Assembly: GCA_036787895.1 (NCBI GenBank)
Contig: DAIQOK010000018.1
Location: forward strand, 1-64,000
DNA from: UBA7662 sp036787895
GTDB lineage: Bacteria > Bacteroidota > Bacteroidia > UBA7662
Direction of reading: 5' to 3'
DNA length: 64,000 nt
This document shows, piece after piece, positions 42,561 through 54,800 of the stretch; the first letter of the stretch is position 1, and each line of letters starts with the position of its first letter. The translations under genes and the position numbers were made by a program. The notes below the pieces were generated by a model that was not told the origin of the DNA, did no database searches, and saw nothing but the letters and a program-made list of their open reading frames with translations.

Positions 42561-45398
42561 TTGAAGCAGTTTTTACTGTCCTTAATTTTTGTTCTGTCCG
42601 GTCTTGGCGCGTTCGCACAAAAAGCATCCATCAGTGGTGTAGTAACCGATGCCGGCGATAAAATGCCGCTGATTGGCGTTAACGTGGTCATCAAGGGTAC
42701 TTCGCTCGGGGCATCAACCGATTTCGACGGTAAGTACAAAATCGATAACATCAATCCCGGCGTTTATAACATCGAGGTAAGTTATCTCGGTTATGAGAAA
42801 AAGGTATTCACTGGTATCAAGCTGGAGAAGGGTGAAAACCGCAAACTGAATATTCCTTTAGGGCGTTCTTCCCTCACTTTCGACCAGGAAGTGGTCATTG
42901 TGGGCGACAAACCGCTCGTTGATATAGAACAAACCAAAACAGAGCAGCGTGTGTCTCAGGATGCCATCGAAGCTGCTCCTGTGCGACAGTTGCAGGGTGT
43001 TTTGAATACCCAGGCAGGTGTGGTGCTGAATCCTGAAGGTATCTCTATCCGCGGTGGCCGGACGTATGAAACCTCCTTCATCATCGACGGTGTTTCGGCA
43101 AGCGACCCCTTAGCCGGTACCGGATTTGGTATCGACCTCGGCACCAATTCTATCGAAAGTATAGATATCACCACCGGTGGAGGCGATGTGGCATTTGGTG
43201 ATGGTACTTCGGGTATCGTAAAAACCAAAACCCGCTCCGGTGGCGATAAATGGGAGTTTTCATTGGGTCATCGTCGCGATAATGTGGGATTTAATCGCGA
43301 CTGGAATAGCGTTTGGAACAACAGTGTATACGAGGCTACTGCAGGAGGTTCGATAAAAGGGGTGCTTCCAAAACCATTACGGATTTTCTCCTCTTTCAAA
43401 GGCAGTTTCGACGACCAGTATTTCCGTAATCCAGCCGATCAGGTGGTGTCGTCCCTCTATCCGAATACCAGCTGGAGCCCTTTTCAGGATAACCGCTGGG
43501 CGGGCATGTTGAAACTCGATTATGAGTTTAATCCGGCCATGCGTTTGTCGTTTACCTATTTGCGCTCCATCACCATCAACCAGGACGTTAACATGCTCCG
43601 CATAATTGGAAATGATGCACCATTTCTGCCGGGTTTCCAGTATAATTTCTCGCTCCAACCCGACAACGCCAATACTTATACCCACGACACCAATCTCGAA
43701 ACGTTGAATTGGTCGCATACGCCAAGCAATAAGTTTTCTTATACGGTAACTGGCTCGCGCATGTTCGTGCGCCTACGTGCCGATGCAAATGGTCGCGATT
43801 GGCGTCCGGAGAATGTTGACTCAGAGTTTGATCCGGATATTATTATTAGTTATCCGGCTACCTATTTTAATCCGGGTGACTCGGCCGTTTTTGTGAGTCC
43901 GGGACCGGGTTTGTTTAACAACGGCGGTATAGGAACCCTTTGGCACGATCACTATGTGGTAGAATATAGCTTACGTTATACCGGTAACTATTATTACAAT
44001 TCCCGTGGCGACCGATTGAGTTTTGGCACTGAGCTGAAAACCCAGGAAATGCAGTGGATTGATATCATACGTCCCTGGATTGGTGCACCCATACCTTTGC
44101 CGAATGGGGAATACAGTCAAAGTTTCCGCCTGGGCGATTATTCCGATGTTTGGAAGGTGAATCCTACTCGTGGCGCATTTTATGCATCTAACAAAATCAA
44201 ATACCGTGGTTTGATTGCGGAAATTGGGGGTCGTTTGGAATATTGGTTTCCCGGTGCTTTTGTAGATAATGCCGTGCAGGATGCCCGTTCGCCCATACGC
44301 GATGAAATTCGGGAGAATTATATGCAAAATACCATTGGCGTATTTGGCAACAGGATGAAAATGCGGCTGTTGCCGAAAATTTCAGCCTCGTTCCCGATTA
44401 AAGACAACCAGGTGATGTTTTTCAACTACAACCATTCCATGATTTTACCGCATCCATCGTGGGTGTATCAAGGTTTAAATCCCTTGTATCAGGATAGGTC
44501 GACTTTAGCACGTGTGGGTAACCCGGATTTGAACCCTGAAGTGGATATTTCCTATGAATTGGGTGTACGTTCACAGATAACTTCTAATGACGCCCTGACT
44601 GTTTCGGCTTATTGGAAAGATAAATACGACTTCATCACCTCGGCTTCCGTGCAGGTGCGCGATTTGACCGGTCGTGAAAATACACGTACCATCCGAATTA
44701 ATTCCGATTATGCCCGGGTAAGGGGAGTGGAGGTGACTTACCTCAAACGTATTGGCAAATGGTTTAGCGGTCAGACTTCCGCCAGTTATATGGTGGCTAC
44801 CGGTCAAAGTTCTTCGGCCAATGAAGCCTTGAATCAGATTCTGAATACCGGTAACCGCGAAGACACCAAAGAAACTTATCTCGCTTGGGATTCGCCTTTC
44901 GATATCAAGGCCAACATCACACTAACCCAGAACAACAAAAAGGGACTGTTTAACATCAAGTCGCTCGACCGCATCTCTTTTTACGCAGAAGCTATTTATC
45001 GCTCCGGAAGAAGATATACGCCTTTCATTTATCAGGGTGTAGAACCCATTACCGGTCGCCCGATTTATGAGCAAGACCCTAACCCGACCGCTTTGTGGTC
45101 GAAATTAGGTGAATCCATGTTCTGGATTGATATCAACATCCGTAAATGGTGGCAGGTGAAAGGTCTGCGTATCGAAGGTTCGATGCAAATCACCAATTTG
45201 CTGAATACGCTGAATACGACTATCCCTAATCCGGTCACCGGTCGTGCCTGGGAGCCCGGCGATCCGGTACCTTCTAATCAGCGTGACCCCGCTTTCCTTG
45301 ATCCCCGAGACTTCCGTTCACGTGGTACCCCGCCCGATAACCCGGCCCGTTACATGGCACCAAGGCATGTGATGTTTGGTGTGACGGTGAAGTTTTGA
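42561..45398 (+). CDS. TonB-dependent receptor with carboxypeptidase-regulatory-like domain
   Basis: The 945-residue outer-membrane receptor has a signal peptide (MKQFLLSLIFVLSGLGAFAQ). A regulatory-like domain (about 22-110) follows with SISGVVTDAGDKMPLIGVNV, then a plug (about 125-245 with GISIRGGRTYETSFIIDG) and a barrel ending in MFGVTVKF, with a C-terminal Phe as in outer-membrane barrels. TTG 42561 is chosen because an upstream TTG (42537) lies inside the -7 element. No SusD gene is adjacent. The substrate is unknown, and this receptor is only distantly similar to the one at 3101. Confidence 0.92.
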   Translation: MKQFLLSLIFVLSGLGAFAQKASISGVVTDAGDKMPLIGVNVVIKGTSLGASTDFDGKYKIDNINPGVYNIEVSYLGYEKKVFTGIKLEKGENRKLNIPLGRSSLTFDQEVVIVGDKPLVDIEQTKTEQRVSQDAIEAAPVRQLQGVLNTQAGVVLNPEGISIRGGRTYETSFIIDGVSASDPLAGTGFGIDLGTNSIESIDITTGGGDVAFGDGTSGIVKTKTRSGGDKWEFSLGHRRDNVGFNRDWNSVWNNSVYEATAGGSIKGVLPKPLRIFSSFKGSFDDQYFRNPADQVVSSLYPNTSWSPFQDNRWAGMLKLDYEFNPAMRLSFTYLRSITINQDVNMLRIIGNDAPFLPGFQYNFSLQPDNANTYTHDTNLETLNWSHTPSNKFSYTVTGSRMFVRLRADANGRDWRPENVDSEFDPDIIISYPATYFNPGDSAVFVSPGPGLFNNGGIGTLWHDHYVVEYSLRYTGNYYYNSRGDRLSFGTELKTQEMQWIDIIRPWIGAPIPLPNGEYSQSFRLGDYSDVWKVNPTRGAFYASNKIKYRGLIAEIGGRLEYWFPGAFVDNAVQDARSPIRDEIRENYMQNTIGVFGNRMKMRLLPKISASFPIKDNQVMFFNYNHSMILPHPSWVYQGLNPLYQDRSTLARVGNPDLNPEVDISYELGVRSQITSNDALTVSAYWKDKYDFITSASVQVRDLTGRENTRTIRINSDYARVRGVEVTYLKRIGKWFSGQTSASYMVATGQSSSANEALNQILNTGNREDTKETYLAWDSPFDIKANITLTQNNKKGLFNIKSLDRISFYAEAIYRSGRRYTPFIYQGVEPITGRPIYEQDPNPTALWSKLGESMFWIDINIRKWWQVKGLRIEGSMQITNLLNTLNTTIPNPVTGRAWEPGDPVPSNQRDPAFLDPRDFRSRGTPPDNPARYMAPRHVMFGVTVKF

Positions 45399-45492
45399 TT
45401 GGAACAAGTCTTTCCAGGGATCACATCTTGTGATACCAAAAGAAATCCGCGCTTATCCTAAAAATCATAATAATCCGCAGCCTATCCGGATG

Positions 45493-46020
45493 TTATTTTA
45501 AAGCCCGGAATGCCTCCCAAAACACCACCCCCGCACACACACTCACATTGAGCGAATGTTTGCTCCCAGCTTGTGGCACTTCCAAAGCGCCATCGCATAA
45601 ATCAAGCACCGCATCATCCACGCCCATCACCTCGTTGCCGAGTATAAGTGCGTATTTTTTGTCCTTTTGAAAGCTAAAATCGGAAAGCAGTACACTTTCG
45701 TCGGTTTGTTCGATGGCCAGAAGCGTATAACCTGACTTTTTTAGTTCCTTAAGGCAGTCGGTTGTAGAAGCAAATTGACGCCATGCCACACTTTCTTCGG
45801 CTCCTAAAGCGGCTTTGTGGATGTCGCGATTGGGCGGTGTTCCGGTAAAACCGCAGAGGTACAGGGCCTTAATCGCAAAAGCATCGGCAGAGCGGAAAAT
45901 GGCCCCCACATTGGCCAGCGAACGGATGTTGTCGAGCACTGCCACGACGGGTAATTTTTCGCTATTTTTGAACGCCTCAGCCGTTGGGCGGTTGAGCGCT
46001 TCCATTGATAATTTACGCAT
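45493..46020 (-). CDS. TrmH/SpoU-family RNA 2'-O-methyltransferase
   Basis: The 175-residue SPOUT enzyme has the three family motifs: LDNIRSLANVGAIFRSADAF (motif 1), YALILGNEVMGVDDAVL (motif 2) and PQAGSKHSLNVSVCAG (motif 3). It lacks the extra N-terminal domain of RlmB, so a tRNA or rRNA 2'-O-methyltransferase of unassigned target is the best call. ATG 46020 is favoured over the open frame to 46092, which would overlap mutS. The start codon lies only 13 bases from that of divergent mutS. Confidence 0.91.
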   Translation of the reverse strand: MRKLSMEALNRPTAEAFKNSEKLPVVAVLDNIRSLANVGAIFRSADAFAIKALYLCGFTGTPPNRDIHKAALGAEESVAWRQFASTTDCLKELKKSGYTLLAIEQTDESVLLSDFSFQKDKKYALILGNEVMGVDDAVLDLCDGALEVPQAGSKHSLNVSVCAGVVFWEAFRALK

Positions 46021-46033
46021 AAATACGAACGTT

Positions 46034-48643
46034 TTGGCCAAATCGACCGACGCAAAGGAAACGCCTTTGATGAAACAATACAAGCAGATCAAGGCAAAAC
46101 ATCCAGGTGCCTTGTTGTTGTTTCGTGTAGGTGATTTTTACGAGACCTTCGGCGAGGATGCGATCAAAACGGCAGGGATACTTGGCATCGTCCTTACCAA
46201 AAGAGGCAATGGCACGGCCTCTGAAACAGCTTTGGCCGGTTTTCCTTATCATTCGCTCGATAATTATTTGCCCAAACTCGTACGCGCCGGTCAGCGGGTG
46301 GCCATTTGCGAACAAACCGAAGACCCGGCCCAAGCTAAAGGCATAGTACAACGTGATGTGACCGAATTGGTAACACCGGGGGTTGCCTTCAGTGACAAAA
46401 TACTCGATCACCGCTCGAACAATTACCTCGCTGCGATTCAGCTGGAAGGAGAACAGGCGGGTGTAGCATTTTTAGACGTTTCCACCGGTGAATTTCTGGT
46501 GTCGCAAGGACCGTTAGTGCAAATGGAAAAGCTACTGCAAAGTCTTCAACCTGCCGAAATTCTCTATGCCAAGGGCAAAAACAAAGCGTTTCTGGATGCT
46601 TTTGGTGAAAAATGGTATGCCCACACCCAGGAGGAATGGGTATTTCATCTTGATTATGCCGAAGACCTGCTGAAACGCCAGTTTGAAACACGTTCGGTAA
46701 AGGGTTTTGGCATAGATAATTGGCCACTGGCTGTGATTGCAGCAGGTGCAGTGCTTCACTATATCAACGAAACCCAACAACGCGAAGTAGGCCACATACA
46801 GGGCATCGCCCGGCTCGATGAAAGTCAGTTTGTATGGATGGATAGATTCACCATTCGGAATCTTGAGCTATTGGAGGCTTCAACCGAAGGTGGGTTAGGT
46901 CTTTTTCAAATCATCGACCACACCGTAACGCCCATGGGTGCTCGCTTGCTCAAACGTTGGCTGGTATTTCCGCTTAAGGAGTTGGCGCCCATACGCGACA
47001 GGCTCGAAGTTGTGGCCTGGTTTCATGCCGAAGAACAAACTGCGCATAATTTACGCGCCAGCCTGAAACAAATAGGTGACCTCGAGCGCCTCGTGTCCAA
47101 AGTAGCTGTCGGTCGTATCTCGCCGCGCGAATTGGTGCAATTACGGCGGTCACTTGCTTTAATCGGGCCAATTCGAGACGATTTATTGCAAACTGACAAT
47201 GCACCCTTGCGTCGTCTGGCTGACCAATTAAATCCCTGTCAAACCCTGGTTGAACGACTCGAAAAAGAATTACAGGAAGAAGCTCCTGCCTTACTCAGCA
47301 AAGGCAATGTGATTGCTAATGGGGTAGATGCAGAGTTGGACCGTTTGCGTCAGATAGCTTATTCAGGCAAAGATTTTTTGCAGCAAATTCAGCAAAGAGA
47401 AGCAGAGCGCACCGGGATAAGTTCACTAAAAGTGAGCTACAATAATGTTTTTGGTTATTATCTCGAGGTGACCAATACCCACAAGGACAAGGTACCGGCC
47501 GACTGGATACGCAAACAAACCCTGGTCAATGCCGAACGATATATCACCGAAGAACTCAAAACCTTCGAAGAACAGATATTAGGGGCCGAAGGCAAAATCC
47601 ACGGTATAGAAGAACGTTTGTTTCAGGAATTGTTGCTTGCTGTGAACGATTATCTGCAGCCAATACAACTCAATGCCCAGTTGTTAGCCCGGCTCGATTG
47701 TCTGCTCGGTTTTTATCAGTTGGCTATCGAAAATCACTACAACAAACCCGATGTCGATGAGTCGTTTGTATTGCACCTGGAAGGTGCCCGGCACCCGGTG
47801 ATTGAAAAACGTTTGCCGGCAGGTGAAAGTTATGTACCCAACGATTTGCTGCTGGACGTAGATACCCAGCAGATTTTGATGATTACCGGTCCGAATATGG
47901 CGGGTAAATCGGCTTTGCTGCGGCAAACTGCGCTCATTACCCTCTTGGCACAAATTGGCTCCTATGTACCCGCGAAAAGTGCGCGTATCGGTCTGGTTGA
48001 TAAAATATTTACCAGGGTAGGAGCTACCGATAACATCAGTTCCGGCGAATCGACTTTCATGGTGGAAATGAACGAAACCGCAAGCATATTGAACAATATT
48101 TCGGCGCGTAGCCTGATTTTACTTGATGAAATTGGTCGGGGAACAAGTACTTATGATGGTATATCCTTAGCCTGGGCCATTGCAGAATATCTGCACCAGC
48201 ATCCGGTATACCATCCGCGAACTTTGTTTGCTACTCATTATCATGAGCTGAATGAAATGGAGAAGGCCTTTCCGCGTATTCGGAACTTTAATGTGAGTAT
48301 CAAGGAAATCGGTAATAAAATCATTTTTCTGCGCAAATTGGTGCAGGGTGGCAGCGAACACAGTTTTGGAATCCATGTCGCCCGTATGGCTGGGGTGCCG
48401 CAGTCGGTTTTGAGCCAGGCCAACAAAATGTTGCAGGAGTTAGAAGCACAACGCGAAGCTGGTGGAGCAAAAAAACTACGTAAAACGCGACAGGCTGAGT
48501 TTCAGCTCAATCTTTTCGAAGTCAAAGACCCGCAATTGGCGCAAATCCGTCAGATGCTTGACGCAACTGATATTAATCGTGTAACGCCGGTGGAAGCCTT
48601 GTTCCTACTGAACGAGCTCAAAAAGGTGCTTACTCAGGCTTAA
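46034..48643 (+). CDS. mutS: DNA mismatch repair protein MutS
   Basis: MutS recognises mispairs and starts mismatch repair. The 869-residue protein has the mismatch-binding motif F35-Y-E37 in VGDFYETF. Connector and lever domains follow, then the ATPase with Walker A GPNMAGKSALLRQ, LLDEIGRGTSTYDG and ATHYHELNEME. TTG 46034 gives MAKSTDAKETPLMKQYKQI, which agrees with the family N terminus. The frame is open much further upstream, inside the TrmH-family gene, where it is only an antisense shadow. A TATTTTTG at 45963-45970 could serve as promoter. Confidence 0.96.
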   Translation: MAKSTDAKETPLMKQYKQIKAKHPGALLLFRVGDFYETFGEDAIKTAGILGIVLTKRGNGTASETALAGFPYHSLDNYLPKLVRAGQRVAICEQTEDPAQAKGIVQRDVTELVTPGVAFSDKILDHRSNNYLAAIQLEGEQAGVAFLDVSTGEFLVSQGPLVQMEKLLQSLQPAEILYAKGKNKAFLDAFGEKWYAHTQEEWVFHLDYAEDLLKRQFETRSVKGFGIDNWPLAVIAAGAVLHYINETQQREVGHIQGIARLDESQFVWMDRFTIRNLELLEASTEGGLGLFQIIDHTVTPMGARLLKRWLVFPLKELAPIRDRLEVVAWFHAEEQTAHNLRASLKQIGDLERLVSKVAVGRISPRELVQLRRSLALIGPIRDDLLQTDNAPLRRLADQLNPCQTLVERLEKELQEEAPALLSKGNVIANGVDAELDRLRQIAYSGKDFLQQIQQREAERTGISSLKVSYNNVFGYYLEVTNTHKDKVPADWIRKQTLVNAERYITEELKTFEEQILGAEGKIHGIEERLFQELLLAVNDYLQPIQLNAQLLARLDCLLGFYQLAIENHYNKPDVDESFVLHLEGARHPVIEKRLPAGESYVPNDLLLDVDTQQILMITGPNMAGKSALLRQTALITLLAQIGSYVPAKSARIGLVDKIFTRVGATDNISSGESTFMVEMNETASILNNISARSLILLDEIGRGTSTYDGISLAWAIAEYLHQHPVYHPRTLFATHYHELNEMEKAFPRIRNFNVSIKEIGNKIIFLRKLVQGGSEHSFGIHVARMAGVPQSVLSQANKMLQELEAQREAGGAKKLRKTRQAEFQLNLFEVKDPQLAQIRQMLDATDINRVTPVEALFLLNELKKVLTQA

Positions 48644-48803
48644 AGTTAAAATGACTTTTCCTATCCCATAATGAGGGGTAATTGTCATTTTTGGAAAATA
48701 TTCTCAATCTAATTAATTATAATACATTGAATTACAGACTTTTACCTCATTTTTTAGCCTTGGAATTATTGTTGTTAATCTACTTGTTATAAAAAGAAGA
48801 TAC

Positions 48804-51800
48804 TTGGTCAAGCGGCTTTTTTTTGCTTTGATTTTTGGTCTGTTTGTATTTCTTCAAACACAGGCGCAGGGTGTCATTAGTCTTGTAAATACAACTTCCT
48901 ATACGTCCGGAGGAAGTAATGTAACATCCTTTAGCCTTGATATTCCTGCAGCTGTTAGCCAAGGAGATGTTCTTATTGCCCAGATAGCCTTACGCTCAAC
49001 AGGAACGGTTAATACGCCAACTGGTTGGACACAGATTTCGAGTGTTAGTGCTACTATCCGGCAGGCAATTTTTTATCGGGTGGTTGATGGCACAGAAGGT
49101 GCATCTCAACTTTTTGATGGCTGGGCTTCGACCCGGGCTGCGGGTATTATGCTAGCTTATCGTAATGTAGATATTGGGGATCCGGTTCCCGTATTTTCGA
49201 CCGCCAACGGTAATTCCGGGACTTTAACAGTAAATGCATTGAGTGCGCCAACCACCAATATGCGGTTGGTCGTTTTTTACAGTACCCAAGGTGGTACAAT
49301 CACACCAAATGCCAGTCTTACCTCCAGAAATAGCGCTGCAACCACCGGCAATATTATGAATATTAATGCAAGTGACGAGGAAATAACGGCTACCGGAAGT
49401 ACAGGGACTAAGAATGGTACAGCTTCAAGTGCTCGTTTTATTACCCATATGATTGCCCTGCGGCCTATTCCTACCCAAGGCATCATTGAATATATTGGGA
49501 GTACAAACGCCTCAGCAACCGCATTTACAGTATCTCTATCACCACCATCGGGCACACAGCAGGGAGATTTGATGGTAGTTGGTGTAAATCGACTGAATAC
49601 CAATAGTATTTCAAATATCTCCGCCAATGGTTGGACTTTGCTTCGTCAGGAATCCAATACTGATGTTCGGACAGCCGTTTTTTGGAAATTTGCAGGAGCC
49701 AGTGAGGGTGCCAGCACTTTTGGCAATAACAGCGCCTCAGTACGCATGACAGGGGTAATGCTGGTCTACCGAAATGTCAATAAAAAATCGCCGATAGTAG
49801 TTGATAATGGCACTGCATCGAACAGTGCAACAACCACTGTGGGAAGCATAAGCCCCGATGTTAAAGAAACCAGGTTACTGGCTTTTTTTACAGGCCGAAG
49901 AGCCGCTGATTTTGACTTTTTAAATTATAATGGCATGACCGTCCGGGACAGTATTAAGTTTACAGGCTCGGGCAACAGATTGGGGATTTTGGCCTTGGAC
50001 GAATTTTTATCGCCCTCAGGTGCTACCGGAACGCGAGTGAATACCATCACTTCGGCCTCGACGCCATATACTGCCGGTATTACATTAAGTTTACGACCTG
50101 AAAAGACCTATTTTAGCTATCAAAACGGACTCTGGTCGAATCCTCTTAGCTGGACCAAAGATCCCTCCGGAACAACCCTGGTACCACTCATTGGTGAAGT
50201 CCCCACTCCATATGATAGTGTGGTGATTCTCAACGGCAAAACCATCTCACTTTCAGCTAATGTCGCCACTACCAATATTGGCATACGCATCAACAATGGA
50301 GGTGTGCTTGATTTACTCACCCATGAATTGCCGACATTGACTGGTTTAACCGGTGTAGGGCGTTTGCGTTCCAGCCGGACTACTGGTGGCGTGACCTATA
50401 TGCCCACCGTACTTTACAGCAATAATACCTTGGCGAGTGCCAGTGGTGGCACGCTCGAATATTATTGTGCGTCGAATATGACCTTAAATACAGGTGTATC
50501 AGCCTATTTTAATCTTATTTTGAGAAGGGAAAGTGCAGGAACAACCGTTTATACGCTCGCTTCGAATGTGACAGTAACGAACGACCTGACCATAAACCGG
50601 GCTTCCTCTGGTGTGAGTAACCTGACTTTCGGCAATGATGGTAGCGCACGAACACTAACGGTAGGCCGTAATTTAGCTGTCGAGGCCGGCTGTCAGATTC
50701 GTCCACAGAACACCGCAGGTCTGGTGACGCATAATCTATCCATAGGTGGCGATTTTGTCAATAATGGCAGTGCCCGATTTACCAATCAAACTGCACGCGA
50801 TTACGAAGCCGCTGCCAATAATCGGGTGATACAGGTCACTTTTACAGGTTCAACCGACAACAAACTGGACTGTTTTGGAGAAACAGACTTTTATCGGCTC
50901 ATTATCGATAAAGGAATAGATCAGACTTATGTACTTACTGTAAATTCAACGGATACTGCCAACTTTCGATTGTTTGCTCCGATAAATCAAGCCAATACCG
51001 GTGCAGCTGATGATCCAAATCCGGTTGTGAATAAGTCGCTTTACTTGAAAAACGGCACTTTGCGTCTGAAGTCTAATATCAATTTGCCGTATCTGACTAC
51101 CGGAGGAAATGACTTTTTTATACCTCAAAATGCTGGTTTGTGGGTGGATGGTGCGACCGTTTACTCTGCATTTTCCGGTACAAGTAACCGGGGTTTCACT
51201 GTTATTGGAAAACTCAGATTGAGTGCAGGTGAACTGAATAGCGGCCAAAGCGCGGGTTTCGTTTATCGTATTGATGGGGTGATTCAGATAGAAGGCGGCA
51301 CAGCACGGGTTACACAATTTCGTAGATCTACAGCAGGAACCGGATTCAGAGCAGCTTACATTCAAAGTGGTGGATTATTGATTGTTAGTGCAGATGAAGA
51401 GACTAATACTGGCTTTGCTTCTTTTTCCTTGCCAGATGTAGATTGCTCATTTACTATGTCGGGGGGTGAAATTCGTATTGGTCGGGCGGTATCTGCATTG
51501 GCCGAACGTGGATTCCATCTGGGTATTTCACCTTTAAATGGTAATGTAACAGGAGGCTTGATTCATATTGAAACGACCAACGCCACTGAATTTCATATTT
51601 CCAGCACAATTCCGCTTTTTAATTTACAAATATCCCGGCAAAGCAGTACAGCCAATGTGGTATTGGACCTGCCTTTGCAAGTTAAAAATAACCTGACCCT
51701 CTCGAGTAGCGGAAATCTAAATGCCAATGGTAATAACCTTACGATTGGTGGCAACCTGACCATAAATACGGGTACTACCTTGAATAATGGCGCTAATACC

Positions 51801-54800
51801 CTTAGCTTTAACGGTACTGCAAAACAGCAATTTACAGTTAATGGCAGTTTAGTCAACATCAACGCCTTAACCATAGCCAAAGCGAATGATACACTTGAAC
51901 TAGCTGGTAGTCTTTCGACTTTTGTTGTAGGTGGGGCATTCACTATGAATGCGAATGGAGTCTTAAACGACAACGGTAAAACCCTGGAGCTACAAGCTGC
52001 TATTACCCATTCAGGTACCCATACAGGTAGTGGTAAAATTCTGTTGACCACCGCGAGCACTAGAAATATAGGCGGTAACGGACATGGTGTTTTCAGAAAT
52101 CTTGAACTCAGCGGAAGTGTGGCTTCTACTTATACTACGACAACGAATTTCAGAATTACCGGTAATTTGAATTTTGTTGGCGCTCAAAACAGAATATTTG
52201 ATATAGCCGGTAATAATTTGACTTTTGACACACTGGCTACAGTCACCGGCGCCAATGCGACCGGCCCTGTTCGGATGATTCGGACCAATGGTAATCAATC
52301 GGCACAGGGCGTGACTAAAATTTACAATGCTTTGTCATTTACTTTTCCCGTAGGTACCAATACCGATTATAGCCCGGCTACCATCAGCTTCGATATAGCA
52401 CCAAGTCAGTATGGTAGTATTACATTGCGACCAGTCAATAACGAGCATCCAAACGTTACCGAAAACGGCCGCAGTCTGACCTATTACTGGCGCGTGGTAG
52501 CAACCGGATTTACATTGGGTAGTGCCAAGGTTAGCCATAGCTATTCCTATCCTCAATCGAAAGTGGTTATTGCGACAGGCATCACTGAAAATGGCTATGT
52601 AAATGCACGTTTTAATCCAACATTGGCGAGTTGGGTTAGCGGAACTTCTGCCAGTATTGATTCGAATAATAATATCATCAGTTATAGTGGAGCTGGATTT
52701 GAAACCACCATTGGCGGGGATTATACAGCTGGAGATAATAGTCCTGTAGACCCTTTTGGTACAGTAATTATTTATTACAGTTATAAAACAGCTGCTCGAT
52801 GGGACAGCATTGGTAGCTGGTCGACAACCGGCCATACCGGCATTCAAGCCATGCCGGCAGTGATTCCGAATGCCAATTCGGTGGTTAGAGTAGGGAATAA
52901 TCACCAGATTAATGTGATTAGTAATGGTGCAGTGAGCGGGAGTCTTTCCGTAGATTCCGGAGCAGTTATTGATGTAGGGACGACTACAGGACACAATTTT
53001 GGTGCCTTGGTAGGTGAGGGGGTAAGTGGCAAGGGGACCATCCGGATTTCGTCATCAGCTGCCACCGCGGTTTTCCCATCAGGTGACTTTAATATATTTT
53101 TTGGTACAGAGGGGGGGACAGTGGTTTATTATCGCGGTAGTGTCAATTTTACCTTACCTACCACCACTAATCAGTACAATATGCTGGTTATCGAACTGAA
53201 CAGTGGAGGAGCCAGCGATTTTATTGATTTACCTAATCTTGACCTCACCATCCTTAATGATTTTAAGGTTCAGGGCAGTGCCAGCAGCCGGGCAAGGCTA
53301 AATACCAATGCCAATGGAAATCTGACCATCAACCGGGATCTGTTGGTAACCGGTGCTGGATTACGTTTACGCCATGCCGGAAGCATGGACCGATCGTTGA
53401 CAGTATTTGGCAAGCTTGAAATAAGCAGTGGCGCTTCGATCGATAACAGCAGTGAAGCAGATCGGGTACACAGTCTTTCGGTTTATGGCAATGTAGTTAA
53501 CAACGGCACATTAAATCTCTATGCCAACGCCAGCCGACACACGCATTTATACATGCTTGGAGAGGCAAATACTGCCATCACAGGCGCAAATGGCAGTGCC
53601 TCTACCAGTATATATTTGTTAACTATCAATAAAGGCAGCAGCAAAACGCCGGTTATGAATTTAGATGTGGCCGGCACTGTAACTTTTAATGCCAACAACC
53701 AATGGTTAAGTTTGCAAAACGGCACTTTCCGGCTGAGCAGGAACTCTACCTTGAATTTGAGCTCTGCTGCTGCTCAATTTGCCATACCTGAAACAGCTGT
53801 TTTTTCGGTCAATAACAGCAGCGCCATTGTAAACATCGGTAACGCTGCAAGCGATACCGCCGATTTGCTGTTACGAGGTAGATTAGAATTGCTCGATGGT
53901 ACTATTAATATTGGGAATGTAGCTAATACTAATAATAATGACATTGAAATTGCCAGTGCGGGTATAGCTGAATTATATGTTTCTGGAGGTACATTGAATG
54001 TGAATGGCAGTATTCGTCGGGGACTATCTAATGCAGCGGGCTCCTTATATTTTAAACAAAATGGTGGTGTAATCAATATCCGGGGACAGGCTGCCTATGG
54101 ACAAAGAGGAAAACTCGAAGTAATCAATAGCGGAAGTTATTTCGAAATGACCGGCAGTTCGCAAATCAATATTTTACGCGGTGGTTCGGCGTCAAATGCC
54201 GATTTCTACGTTCGACCGGATAACGGCTTGGTCACCGGCGGCACGCTAAGCTTTGCCCCGCTTTCTGCGATTTCTACCCAGAATTATACGCTCGATGCTT
54301 CAGTTCCAATATATAACCTGGCCATTACCGGTTTTAATGGATCGAATCTGGCGAATGTAACCTTGCTGGTTAACAATTTTACAGTGCTGAATAATATGAC
54401 CATCAGTGCGAATTCTGCCTTCATTTGCAACGATTTGAATATTAACGTAGGAGCACTGTTTACCCGAGTTGGTACTTTCACGCCCGGAAATAATACCGTC
54501 AGCTTTACTTCGGTAAACGGGGCAACTTCCGGCACATTTACCGGCTCAAATGCCTTTTACAACCTTAAAGTAAATGCAGCAGCAAGCCTTGATTTGGGGG
54601 CCAATGTACTGGTGAATAACAATCTTACGATTGAAACAGGTGCTACACTTGTAAATGGTGATAACCAACTGGACCTAATTCGTGACCTGACAAACCAAGG
54701 AATCCACACCAGTCCGTCGAACAGTGGCACTAATGGTTTACGTTTGATTGGAACCAGTCAACAGCTGATTTCCGGTAATGGGACCTTCGGAAATGTAATT

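Noticed and set aside
45815..46033. Upstream extension of the mutS frame
   Set aside because: It is antisense to the TrmH-family gene and not part of MutS; the family N terminus begins at TTG 46034.
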